32,298 nucleotides of DNA from Brumimicrobium sp041655765 (lineage in GTDB: Bacteria > Bacteroidota > Bacteroidia > Flavobacteriales_D > Crocinitomicaceae). Made by a program: the position numbers and the translations under genes. How positions within the stretch are numbered: the first letter of the stretch is position 1; each line of letters opens with the position of its first letter. Below, piece by piece: positions 25,048 to 32,298 of this stretch. Location: contig JBBAEU010000024.1 in NCBI GenBank assembly GCA_041655765.1, forward strand, positions 1-32,298, given 5' to 3'. The notes beneath the pieces are model-generated. The model made no database searches. It had not been told where the DNA came from and saw only the letters and a list, made by a program, of their open reading frames with translations.

Positions 25048-25662
25048 TTAATGATCTTTATTTCCGTTTTTGATTTTCTCCCAAGTTTTGTACATACTTT
25101 CTTGCGTTGGTCTATTCGGCTCTTCTTTCGTCAGCGGCTCACACGGTTTTAACATATCTCTACATTCTTCTGGTAATGCTTGATACAATGCCGTACCTTT
25201 GGTTTTCCACGCAATCATTTCATCACTTACTTGTTTGATGATTTTTGCAGGACTGCCAACAACCAAACTCCTTCGTGGAATCTCCATCTTGGCAGGAACA
25301 AAACATAAGGCTCCAATAATTGATTCATCACCAATAATTGCATCATCCATGATTACAGAGTTCATCCCAATCATCACGTTTTTACCAATTTGTCCTCCAT
25401 GAACAATTGCGCCATGACCAATATGAGCGCCTTCCTCGAGTATAACGGTCGTCCCAGGGAACATGTGTATTGTACAGTTTTCCTGAACATTGCTGCCGTC
25501 TTTTATCACGATTTTTCCCCAATCACCACGAATTGCAGCACCTGGTCCGATATATACATTCTTTCCTATGATAACATTACCTGTTACTGTCGCATTCGGA
25601 TGAACAAAACTTGAAGGATGGATAACTGGCTTAAAACCATTAAATTCGAAAATATTTGCCAC
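25048..25662 (-). CDS. Gamma-carbonic-anhydrase-like hexapeptide-repeat protein (PaaY-like)
   Basis: A 204-residue left-handed beta-helix protein. Hexapeptide repeats run from about residue 18 to 130 (VTGNVIIGKNVYIGPGAAIRGDWGK). The three zinc-ligand histidines of gamma-carbonic anhydrases appear as His66, His83 and His88 with the right 5-residue step between the last two. The C-terminal part (GSPAKIIKQVSDEMIAWKTKGTALYQ) resembles PaaY, a carbonic anhydrase/thioesterase linked to phenylacetate degradation. No paa genes are nearby, so a general gamma-CA-like role is safer. It abuts the HAD gene tail to tail. Confidence 0.88.
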   Translation of the reverse strand: MANIFEFNGFKPVIHPSSFVHPNATVTGNVIIGKNVYIGPGAAIRGDWGKIVIKDGSNVQENCTIHMFPGTTVILEEGAHIGHGAIVHGGQIGKNVMIGMNSVIMDDAIIGDESIIGALCFVPAKMEIPRRSLVVGSPAKIIKQVSDEMIAWKTKGTALYQALPEECRDMLKPCEPLTKEEPNRPTQESMYKTWEKIKNGNKDH

Positions 25663-25701
25663 TGTTTAAACTTTTAGTTTTAATTTTACGTTTATTTACG
25701 T

Positions 25702-26244
25702 ATGAGTTATTGCGAATTTACAAAAGATTTAGAAAATAATCATTTAGATAAACTTTATCATGATAAAAGATACGGTTTTCCAGTAAATTCTGATGATGAA
25801 TTATTCGGAAGATTGATTCTTGAAATTAATCAAGCAGGATTAAGCTGGTCTCTTATTTTAAAAAGAGAAGATAACTTTAGAACAGCTTTTGATGATTTTT
25901 CTATCGAGAAAATCGCGAAATACGATGATAATAAAATTGAAGAATTACTCCAAAATGCTGGTATTATTAGAAATAGAAAGAAAATTGAAGCAGTTATTTA
26001 TAACGCTCAAAAAATAATCGAGATTCAAAACGAATCAGGAAGCTTTAAAGCGTGGTTAGATTCTTATAATGGATTTTCTTTGAAAGAATGGACGAAATTA
26101 TTCAAAAAAAAGTTTAAATTTACTGGTACAAAAATTGTTGAAGAATTTTTGATGAGTACAAGTTATTTGAGTGGAGCGCACGATAAAAATTGCCCGATTC
26201 ATATAAAAATATTAAAAACGAAACCAAAATGGCAAGAAAATTAG
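25702..26244 (+). CDS. tag: DNA-3-methyladenine glycosylase I
   Basis: A 180-residue base-excision repair glycosylase that removes 3-methyladenine. The zinc site of Tag is complete: Cys4, His20, His160 and Cys164 (GAHDKNCPIH), with the family spacing of 4 between the last two. YHDKRYGFP, LILEINQAGLSWSLILKRE and AGIIRNRKKIEAVI are standard Tag segments. Tag normally has a Trp in the N-terminal RCxW motif, whereas here the N terminus reads SYCEF. The following gene starts inside its last codons (16-base overlap), which indicates translational coupling. Confidence 0.93.
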   Translation: MSYCEFTKDLENNHLDKLYHDKRYGFPVNSDDELFGRLILEINQAGLSWSLILKREDNFRTAFDDFSIEKIAKYDDNKIEELLQNAGIIRNRKKIEAVIYNAQKIIEIQNESGSFKAWLDSYNGFSLKEWTKLFKKKFKFTGTKIVEEFLMSTSYLSGAHDKNCPIHIKILKTKPKWQEN

Positions 26245-26924
26245 TTTTAGGAATTGTAATATTTGTTATAGTCCTAACATCAAATGTAGGGTTTTCACAA
26301 TACTCAATTGGTGGAGGAATGAGCTCATACCATGGACTGAATATCCCGATTCATCGATTAGGCTTTAACGTCTTTGGCGAATTTCCTAGGTCAACAAATA
26401 ATACATTTACAATAAGAGGTGTGTATTTGCTACCGTATAAATCCACAAACTCAACAGGATTTTTAGAAGCAAAAGACCCAATGACATCACCGAATTACGT
26501 AAGTGTGGATATTCTTCAAAAATCTACTTTTTTTTCCATCGATGGCGGATCAAGGGTTTACTTCTTCAATGATTATGATATCGGATTGGCTATGTACGCT
26601 GGTGGATATATAAAAGGAATTGTGAGTTCATTGTCTAACGAACCCAGATTCCCAGCATATCTGAATCCAGACGATTACAATACAGATTTATTTTATGACG
26701 AATTTGGGAATCCTTTTGAAGGGAAAAACCAATACTCTGTTCTCTTTGCGTTCGGTGGAACGGTTGGTGTAAAATATCAACTTCCAAAACGTGGCGCACT
26801 AACATTTGACCTCGGCTTAGAGTTTGTTAACGGTCTTTTTGATCCAAATGCTTTGCTACAGAGAAGGTTGATCTCTCCGCTGTCATTCGCATTTAACTTA
26901 GCTTATCGCTTCGACTGGTTCTAA
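26229..26924 (+). CDS. Predicted outer-membrane beta-barrel protein
   Basis: A 231-residue exported protein of unknown function. ATG 26229 (MARKLVLGIVIFVIVLTSNVGFSQ) gives a clean signal peptide; the longer frame would start inside tag and bury it. The mature part alternates hydrophobic and aromatic residues in strand-like stretches (FTIRGVYLLPYKS, FFSIDGGSRVYFF, FAFGGTVGVKYQL) and ends FAFNLAYRFDWF with a terminal aromatic, so a small outer-membrane barrel is likely. It overlaps tag by 16 bases and ends 9 bases before the kinase gene. No specific family is recognised. Confidence 0.75.
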   Translation: MARKLVLGIVIFVIVLTSNVGFSQYSIGGGMSSYHGLNIPIHRLGFNVFGEFPRSTNNTFTIRGVYLLPYKSTNSTGFLEAKDPMTSPNYVSVDILQKSTFFSIDGGSRVYFFNDYDIGLAMYAGGYIKGIVSSLSNEPRFPAYLNPDDYNTDLFYDEFGNPFEGKNQYSVLFAFGGTVGVKYQLPKRGALTFDLGLEFVNGLFDPNALLQRRLISPLSFAFNLAYRFDWF

Positions 26925-26933
26925 ATTTTTAAA

Positions 26934-27755
26934 ATGATTGTCGTAGAAAGTGGTGGTACAAAGTCGATATGGATGTTTGAGGATTCCAAAGGTTTACTTC
27001 GTAAAGAAGTGTCTGTAGGACTTCATCCAAGAGAAATTTCTGAAGAAAAAACGAATTTAATCCATTCATTCATAAAAGAAAATGAATTAAAGAACCGAGA
27101 TGTCTATTTTTATGGAGCTGGTTGTGAAAGCGGTCAAGCAAAAAATATCATTCAGGATTTCCTAAATAACCAAGAATTAAAAACAAAAGAAGTAAATACA
27201 GATATTTATGCGGCTTGTGTTTCACATCTTGGGAATAACAAAGGTGTTGTAGCTATTTTAGGAACAGGAGCTGTCGCAGCAAAATACGATGGAAATAAAG
27301 TTGTCAAAATTACTTCTGGTTGGGGCTATTTATTAGGTGATGAAGGAAGTGGCTTTGATTTGGGAAAACGACTTCTACAACTTCATATTTCAAATCAGCT
27401 TCCAAAGGAAATAAAAGATGAGGTTAATCAATATTTTGGAAATAACGCAATCCTTCATCGTATTTACGCTCCAGATGGAAGAAAACTTGTTGCTGGTTTG
27501 GCAAAAATTATCCAGAAATTCAAAGAGGAAAAAATAATAAAACAAATGATTTTTCAAGCTTTTTCAGATTTTTGTGATACTGCGATAAAACCTCTCCAAA
27601 CAAAAGAAAAGATAAATTTTATAGGGAGTGTTGCCTATTTTTTTCAAGAAGAATTAAGAAAAACACTGAAATCCAAAGATTATACTTTTGGAGAAGTAAA
27701 GCAAGAAGCAATTGACGGTGTTTTTGACTTTGTTCGTAATAATAAAGGTTTTTAA
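26934..27755 (+). CDS. BadF/BadG-type ATPase, N-acetylglucosamine kinase-like
   Basis: A 273-residue ASKHA-fold sugar kinase-like protein. The phosphate-1 loop is VVESGGTKSIW (residues 3-13), the probable catalytic Asp90 lies in NTDIYAAC, the phosphate-2 loop is ILGTGAVAA (108-116), and GWGYLLGDEGSG (129-140) is characteristic of the NAGK group. Eukaryotic NAGK phosphorylates GlcNAc, and bacterial homologues are thought to recycle amino sugars such as those from cell wall. It lies in an apparent operon with tag and a barrel protein, which gives no clear metabolic clue. Substrate is by family only. Confidence 0.85.
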   Translation: MIVVESGGTKSIWMFEDSKGLLRKEVSVGLHPREISEEKTNLIHSFIKENELKNRDVYFYGAGCESGQAKNIIQDFLNNQELKTKEVNTDIYAACVSHLGNNKGVVAILGTGAVAAKYDGNKVVKITSGWGYLLGDEGSGFDLGKRLLQLHISNQLPKEIKDEVNQYFGNNAILHRIYAPDGRKLVAGLAKIIQKFKEEKIIKQMIFQAFSDFCDTAIKPLQTKEKINFIGSVAYFFQEELRKTLKSKDYTFGEVKQEAIDGVFDFVRNNKGF

Positions 27756-27774
27756 CGACAACCTTCACGAATCT

Positions 27775-27806
27775 TTTGAATATCCCAGACAAATTTCTTA
27801 TTTTTG
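27775..27806 (+). promoter_or_regulatory. ffh promoter
   Basis: TTTG (27775-27778), exactly 20 bases, then TATTTTTG (27799-27806): a full-consensus Bacteroidetes promoter. The predicted transcript would start about 7 bases later, giving a leader of under 20 nt before ATG 27831, and excludes the TTG at 27804 as start. Confidence 0.78.
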
Positions 27807-27830
27807 TCAACCAAAATTAAAATTGTTCCA

Positions 27831-29174
27831 ATGTTTGAAAATTTAACAGAGAAATTTGAAAGAGCGTTTAAAGTCCTAAAAGGTCAAGGACAAATTTCTG
27901 AGATAAATATAGCCGAAACACTAAAAGAAATTAGACGTGCCTTATTGGCTGCCGATGTGAACTATAATACAGCAAAAGAGTTTACAAATACAGTTAAAGA
28001 AAAAGCATTAGGACGAAATGTTTTAACGGCAGTTTCACCAGGACAATTGATGGTGAAAATTATGCATGAAGAACTTGTAGAGTTGATGGGAGGTGATGAA
28101 ACCGAAATCAATTATCAAGGAAATCCAGGAATTATCTTAATGTCAGGATTACAAGGGTCGGGAAAAACAACTTTCTCTGGTAAATTAGCCAACTACCTAA
28201 AAAATAAAAAAGGGAAGAAACCTATGCTTGTCGCAGCTGACGTTTATCGTCCTGCTGCGATTGATCAACTCCATGTGCTAGGAGAACAACTCGGTATCCA
28301 TGTTTACTCTAATAAAGAAGAAAAAAATCCTGTTAAAATAGCAGAAGATTCAATTAAATATGCAAAAAGCAATGGCTATAATGTTGTAATTATCGATACT
28401 GCTGGTCGATTAGCTGTCGATGAAGAAATGATGGATGAGATTGAAGCTATCAAAAAAACTATCAAACCAACAGAAACTTTGTTCGTTGTTGATTCGATGA
28501 CGGGTCAAGACGCTGTAAATACAGCCAAAGCATTCAATGATAGAATCAATTTTGACGGAGTTATCTTAACAAAGTTAGACGGTGATACACGTGGTGGTGC
28601 TGCAATTTCAATTAAATCTGTCGTAGATAAACCAATCAAATTCGTTGGTACTGGAGAAAAGATGGAAGACTTGGATGTATTCTATCCAAAGAGAATGGCA
28701 GACAGAATTCTTGGAATGGGGGACGTTGTTTCGCTAGTAGAAAGAGCCCAAGAACAGTACGACGAAGCAGAAGCTAGAAAACTTCAAAAACGAATCAAGA
28801 AAAATCAGTTTGATTTGAATGACTTCCTCAATCAGATTCAACAAGTTAAGAAGATGGGGAATGTTAAAGATTTAATGGGAATGATTCCTGGAGTAGGAAA
28901 GGCAATGAAAGGAGTTGAAATAGAAGACGATGCTTTTAAACACATTGAAGCAATTATTTATTCTATGACACCAGCAGAAAGAGAAAATCCAGATATAATC
29001 GATAACAATAGAAAGAGAAGAATTGCTCAAGGAAGTGGTCAAAAAACTGAAGAAGTAAATAAGTTGCTAAAACAGTTTAAAGACACGAAAAAAATGATGA
29101 AACTGATGAGCAATAAAAATAATATGATGAATTTAATGCGTCAGATGAAGGGAGGTGGCATGCCGGGAATGTAA
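27831..29174 (+). CDS. ffh: Signal recognition particle protein Ffh
   Basis: A 447-residue SRP54 GTPase that binds SRP RNA and signal sequences to target membrane proteins through FtsY. The N domain is at about residues 1-90. The G domain has GLQGSGKTT (106-114), VAADVYRPAAIDQL, DTAGR (189-193) and TKLDGD (from 247). The M domain follows from about 295 with GMIPGVGKAM and a methionine-rich C terminus (KKMMKLMSNKNNMMNLMRQM). The ATG at 27831 matches the family start. It has its own strong promoter and a 36-bp gap to glsA. Confidence 0.97.
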   Translation: MFENLTEKFERAFKVLKGQGQISEINIAETLKEIRRALLAADVNYNTAKEFTNTVKEKALGRNVLTAVSPGQLMVKIMHEELVELMGGDETEINYQGNPGIILMSGLQGSGKTTFSGKLANYLKNKKGKKPMLVAADVYRPAAIDQLHVLGEQLGIHVYSNKEEKNPVKIAEDSIKYAKSNGYNVVIIDTAGRLAVDEEMMDEIEAIKKTIKPTETLFVVDSMTGQDAVNTAKAFNDRINFDGVILTKLDGDTRGGAAISIKSVVDKPIKFVGTGEKMEDLDVFYPKRMADRILGMGDVVSLVERAQEQYDEAEARKLQKRIKKNQFDLNDFLNQIQQVKKMGNVKDLMGMIPGVGKAMKGVEIEDDAFKHIEAIIYSMTPAERENPDIIDNNRKRRIAQGSGQKTEEVNKLLKQFKDTKKMMKLMSNKNNMMNLMRQMKGGGMPGM

Positions 29175-29210
29175 TCCCATAGAAACAACTTTGCATATTG
29201 CACGTGGAAA

Positions 29211-30125
29211 ATGAAATACGATCGAGCTTTAAAAATTGTAGAAACAGAAATTAGGGAATTAGATTTGGGTGGTTACATTACCGATTATATTCCTGAGTTG
29301 GCACGAATATCGCCTGATAAATTTGGATTAAATCTATATACAAAAGACAAAGAAAATTTTTGCTTTGGAGATAGTCAAGAACCATTCTCTATCCAAAGTA
29401 TCTCAAAAGTTTTTACGACAACATTGGCACACATCCACGCTGGAACAGAGATGTTTCGCAGAGTCGGAGTAGAGCCTTCTGGTAACGCCTATAACTCTCT
29501 TACTGAACTTGAAAGAGATTACGGAATCCCAAGAAATCCTTTCATTAATGCGGGAGCAATCGTAACAGCAGACATTCTCATCTCTCACTTAAAAAACCCA
29601 AAAGATGAACTGCTAAAATTTGTCCGAAAAATAACAGGAGATAATTCGATAGATTATGATTTAGATGTTATGAAATCCGAAGCTAGTACTGGATTTAGAA
29701 ATATAGCCTTGGTTAATTATATGAAGGCTCTCGGAAATATTGAGAATGATGCAGAAAAAGTGCTTGATCTATACTTTCATCAATGTGCCTTATCGATGTC
29801 TTGCTTACAACTTTCAAGGGCTTTTATGATTTATGCTAATCAAGGGGTGAGTTTAGAAACTGGGGAACGAATCATAGAACCAGCCAAAGCAAAAAGAATG
29901 AATGCTCTGATGCAAACCTGTGGCTTTTATGATGAAGCTGGGGAATTTGCTTACCGTGTGGGACTACCAGGGAAAAGTGGCGTTGGTGGAGGAATTGTAG
30001 CCGTGCGACCTGGACAATATTCTATTGCTGTCTGGAGTCCACTCTTAAATAAAAAAGGAAACTCAATGAGGGGAATGAGAGCATTAGAAATGTTTACTAA
30101 GTTGACAGATTCTTCGATTTTTTAA
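29211..30125 (+). CDS. glsA: Glutaminase
   Basis: A 304-residue GlsA-type glutaminase that hydrolyses glutamine to glutamate and ammonia, a serine-dependent enzyme of the beta-lactamase-like fold. The SxxK motif is Ser63-Ile-Ser-Lys66 within PFSIQSISKVF. EPSGNAYNS, NPFINAGAI, and GLPGKSGVGGGIVAV are all family signatures. Length is normal (about 305). It follows ffh at 36 bases and could be co-transcribed or have its own weak promoter; none matches the consensus well. The end runs into an AT-rich tract without a clear terminator hairpin. Confidence 0.95.
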   Translation: MKYDRALKIVETEIRELDLGGYITDYIPELARISPDKFGLNLYTKDKENFCFGDSQEPFSIQSISKVFTTTLAHIHAGTEMFRRVGVEPSGNAYNSLTELERDYGIPRNPFINAGAIVTADILISHLKNPKDELLKFVRKITGDNSIDYDLDVMKSEASTGFRNIALVNYMKALGNIENDAEKVLDLYFHQCALSMSCLQLSRAFMIYANQGVSLETGERIIEPAKAKRMNALMQTCGFYDEAGEFAYRVGLPGKSGVGGGIVAVRPGQYSIAVWSPLLNKKGNSMRGMRALEMFTKLTDSSIF

Positions 30126-30599
30126 ATTTTAAAAAAAAGTTTGTTGCTTTTTTTGAGTCTGATCTAAATAGAGTTTTGTTGGGGCTTGCTGAAAACAAAA
30201 GACTACAAACAATTAATAATCAAGTTAAACCACTTAACCCGCACTATTCACCAATCTCATAGTAAAAATAACATAACAACCTGATATAGTGTCTCCTTAC
30301 ACATAAAAGTAACGATTAAATAGAACCCCAGTTTTGGGTACTATTGAATTGTTAAGATTTTGATTTAATTTTGATATATTTTGCGTTACAAACCCCTCGA
30401 AATATGAAAATATTCCTTCAAGGCTTGTGCCTAAAATATATTCAAAACTAAATTCATGAATAGTTCGGGTTAAATCAATCATGGTAATTTCAGAGTATGT
30501 TTTTTTGTAGTATTTGCACTATCTTCAAAAAAAATGTATTAATTTAGTGAATAATTATTAGTTTAGTATATAATTTGGAATTTATTAATTTACATTACT
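30126..30599. other. Intergenic region without a convincing gene
   Basis: This 474-bp stretch is AT-rich. One plus-strand frame stays open from 30101 to a stop at 30260-30262 and would read FFESDLNRVLLGLAENKR and later LNPHYSPIS, but it has no ATG and overlaps the end of glsA; it could be a decayed gene end or chance. A 61-codon minus-strand frame (30297-30482) has no recognisable family. Small palindromes (such as CCCC-AGTT-TTGGG near 30325) are present. Near-consensus promoter boxes (TAGTATTTG about 30508-30516, TATAATTTG about 30569-30577) have one extra base and may serve the downstream gene. Confidence 0.5.
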
Positions 30600-32298
30600 A
30601 TGAGATCAATAACTTTATTTTTAACAATCTTTGTTTATTCTATTTGCCAAATAGCATTTGGACAATCCTATATTAATAATACGCCATTTAACTTTAGCGG
30701 TACTGCCCAGCAGACAGTAGTTCTTCCTGTTACAGGGTTACAAACTTCTGGAAAAGAAGTTAAACAAGTACGATTGAAGATGGGAAATGCAACAAGTGAT
30801 AGATCTGCGGATTTGGCCAATGCAACCATTAAATTGAAATCTCCATCTGGTCTTGAAATTACTTTGATTGATGCTGGAACCTATGGAACTACATATTCAA
30901 ATGTAAATAATCGCTCTCTAAATATTACATTTAGGGACCATACACAACTACATACTCCAGCGAGTTATGCAAGTGCGACAAGTAATGTATTATCTTATGC
31001 TTATCCATTTAATTATGGATACTGGCGGGCAAAAGATAATTTTAATGGCTTTACCGGTGACCTTAATGGAAATTGGGAGCTTCTTATCGAATACTCTAGT
31101 ATGACAGGAACAAGAGAATTCATAGAGTTTGAATTAGTTTTTGATGATATAGGTTGGGATAATATTATTAACCTTACAAGTTCTAAACCCAATCAATCCT
31201 GCTCAACAAGAGAGTGTATTTCAACAGGAAATATTTATTATGCCACTAATATAGGTTATCCAACGGGACAAGGTTTAAACCAATTCTATAATATTTCAGG
31301 TTGTCAATGGAACGGTGATGATAATAGTGCCATTTGGTTTTATTTTATTCCTACAAGCACAACTGTTGAATTATCTTTTTCAGGTTTAAGTAAAAGATTG
31401 CAATCAATAGTAATTAAACCCAATATTTCAAATCCTTGTAACTTTGGATCATTCACTGTGCCAAATGGCGGATGTCCTTCAAATATGTCGTCTGGTACAG
31501 CAAATCATACTCAATACTATAACCAACCTTTTACCTCAGGAGGAGGAATCTCTCAAAATCACGGCTATACACTTACTGGATTAACAGTTGGTGAAGAATA
31601 TATTCTTGTGATTGACGGAGAAGCTAGCGCAACCTCAGATTTCTACTTAGAAGTTAAAAGTGGAGTTGATGGTACTTGCTGTGTACAACCAGACGCACCG
31701 CAAGTAAGTGTTGTTGACCCAACTTGTAATGATGACGGAACTGCAAGTATTTCAAACTACGTTTCAGTAGGAAATTATATCTTCTCTCCAGTTGGTCCAA
31801 GTGTTGATGCAACTGGAAATATCACAGGAGCAACATTTGGTCAATCATATTCCGTAGTGTATAACGATGGTATATGTGATTCACCTTCGGCAAATTTCAC
31901 AATTGAAGCACAGTTACCAACCCCAGCTGCACCAGTAGTTGATGTAACTCCAGCAGATTGTGATGGAGACGGAACTGCTACAATTAATGGATATGACAGT
32001 AATTTAACTTATAACCTTACAACTGGAACGGGAACAATTGAGGCTGATGGTTCAATCACAGGTGTTGCTGGTAACTATGCAATTACAGTAACAGAGAACG
32101 GTTGTACTTCTTCCGAAACGCCGTTTACAATTGAAGCACAATTACCAACCCCAGCTGCGCCAATAATCAGCATAGTCGATCCTACATGCGATGTTGATGG
32201 TTCAGCTGAAATAACAAATTATAACTCTGGCGTAACTTATGTTTTTAATCCAACTGGACCTAATTTTAACTCTACAACAGGTGATTTAGAGAATTTTA
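30600..32298 (+). CDS. Secreted adhesin-like repeat protein, truncated by window end
   Basis: The frame opens at ATG 30600 and runs 566 codons to the window edge with no stop. Residues 1-22 form a signal peptide (MRSITLFLTIFVYSICQIAFGQ). Residues about 25-182 resemble the proprotein-convertase P domain, a beta jelly roll (LANATIKLKSPSGLEITL, FTGDLNGNWELLIEY). Residues about 200-358 form a Cys-containing beta domain (SAIWFYFIP, TLTGLTVGEEYILVIDG) common in Bacteroidetes surface proteins. From residue 366 tandem repeats of 76-78 residues begin, each with a Cys and DGTA, ending FTIEAQLPTPAAP. The layout fits a type IX secretion substrate or cell-surface adhesin; the C-terminal sorting domain, which would decide this, lies outside the window. 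Confidence 0.8.
   Translation, partial: MRSITLFLTIFVYSICQIAFGQSYINNTPFNFSGTAQQTVVLPVTGLQTSGKEVKQVRLKMGNATSDRSADLANATIKLKSPSGLEITLIDAGTYGTTYSNVNNRSLNITFRDHTQLHTPASYASATSNVLSYAYPFNYGYWRAKDNFNGFTGDLNGNWELLIEYSSMTGTREFIEFELVFDDIGWDNIINLTSSKPNQSCSTRECISTGNIYYATNIGYPTGQGLNQFYNISGCQWNGDDNSAIWFYFIPTSTTVELSFSGLSKRLQSIVIKPNISNPCNFGSFTVPNGGCPSNMSSGTANHTQYYNQPFTSGGGISQNHGYTLTGLTVGEEYILVIDGEASATSDFYLEVKSGVDGTCCVQPDAPQVSVVDPTCNDDGTASISNYVSVGNYIFSPVGPSVDATGNITGATFGQSYSVVYNDGICDSPSANFTIEAQLPTPAAPVVDVTPADCDGDGTATINGYDSNLTYNLTTGTGTIEADGSITGVAGNYAITVTENGCTSSETPFTIEAQLPTPAAPIISIVDPTCDVDGSAEITNYNSGVTYVFNPTGPNFNSTTGDLENF
31695..32298 (+). repeat. Coding tandem repeats of about 228-234 bp
   Basis: Repeats begin at 31695, 31929 and 32157 (periods 234 and 228 bp; 78 and 76 codons) inside the adhesin-like gene; the third is cut by the window end. 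The protein units share VDPTC, DGTA or DGSA, a Y-x-F/L strand, and FTIEAQLPTP at the end. At DNA level the junction segments at about 31900 and 32129 are nearly identical, consistent with expansion by recombination. Confidence 0.8.

Noticed and set aside
27739..27770. AAGGTT/AACCTT hairpin after the kinase gene
   Set aside because: Six base pairs, no T tract; it lies just before the ffh promoter and is not a convincing terminator.
27804..27830. TTG start giving nine extra residues on Ffh
   Set aside because: It falls within the TATTTTTG -7 box; ATG 27831 is the family start.
30297..30482. 61-codon minus-strand frame in the gap before the adhesin
   Set aside because: No family resemblance, no signal peptide, no promoter, and it could arise by chance.

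Overview
The window looks like a chromosomal segment of a low-GC Bacteroidota, most likely order Flavobacteriales. The evidence is gldF/gldG gliding-motility genes, promoters of the Bacteroidetes type (TAnnTTTG at -7, sometimes TTTG/TTG about 20 nt upstream), few Shine-Dalgarno sequences, a CarboxypepD_reg/TonB-dependent receptor, and a large secreted adhesin. A family such as Crocinitomicaceae would fit, but that is inference. Most of the content is housekeeping, densely packed and intact.

Left edge (1-244): two exact 121-bp tandem copies, each holding a 3' tRNA half (anticodon-arm-like hairpin, T arm, 3' acceptor strand) without a matching 5' acceptor, followed by an intrinsic terminator. 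Next come gldF, gldG and a DUF4340-like membrane-anchored protein (483-4001), a tight operon for an ABC-type gliding/secretion accessory complex. Then dnaN (4125) and guaB (5451), separated by a long REP-like/terminator hairpin. The two genes share an identical 12-mer in the -33 region of their promoters. From 6991 to 12106 is an overlapping envelope-biogenesis cluster: double-parvulin foldase, SurA-N-like lipoprotein without a parvulin domain, SurA-like double-parvulin foldase, MoxR ATPase. A TonB-dependent receptor follows (12279-14939).

Middle: OsmC-like protein (-) diverges from lipA (+). On the minus strand, rplM-rpsI-rpsB-tsf form a translation operon read from a very good promoter at 20718-20749. 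It ends at a perfect bidirectional terminator (17923-17956), beyond which lie pyrH and frr. rpsB has a 66-residue Lys/Glu tail.

Right: an S9 prolyl-oligopeptidase/DPP-IV-like peptidase, heme A synthase (-), tRNA-Arg(CCU) (-), a YjjG-like HAD phosphatase abutting a gamma-carbonic-anhydrase-like protein (-), an operon of 3-methyladenine glycosylase, outer-membrane barrel protein and N-acetylglucosamine-kinase-like ATPase, then ffh and glsA. After a 474-bp gap without a convincing gene, a secreted adhesin-like protein starts at 30600 and runs off the window. It has a signal peptide, a P-domain-like jelly roll, a Cys-containing beta domain and repeats of about 76 residues.

No CRISPR array, intact insertion sequence, prophage or defence island was seen. 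I did not find a clearly new system. The most unusual items are the tandem tRNA-half/terminator repeat, the shared dnaN/guaB promoter box and the right-edge adhesin. Starts were moved from TTG codons to later ATG (or GTG) codons where family length, signal peptide or promoter position required it.
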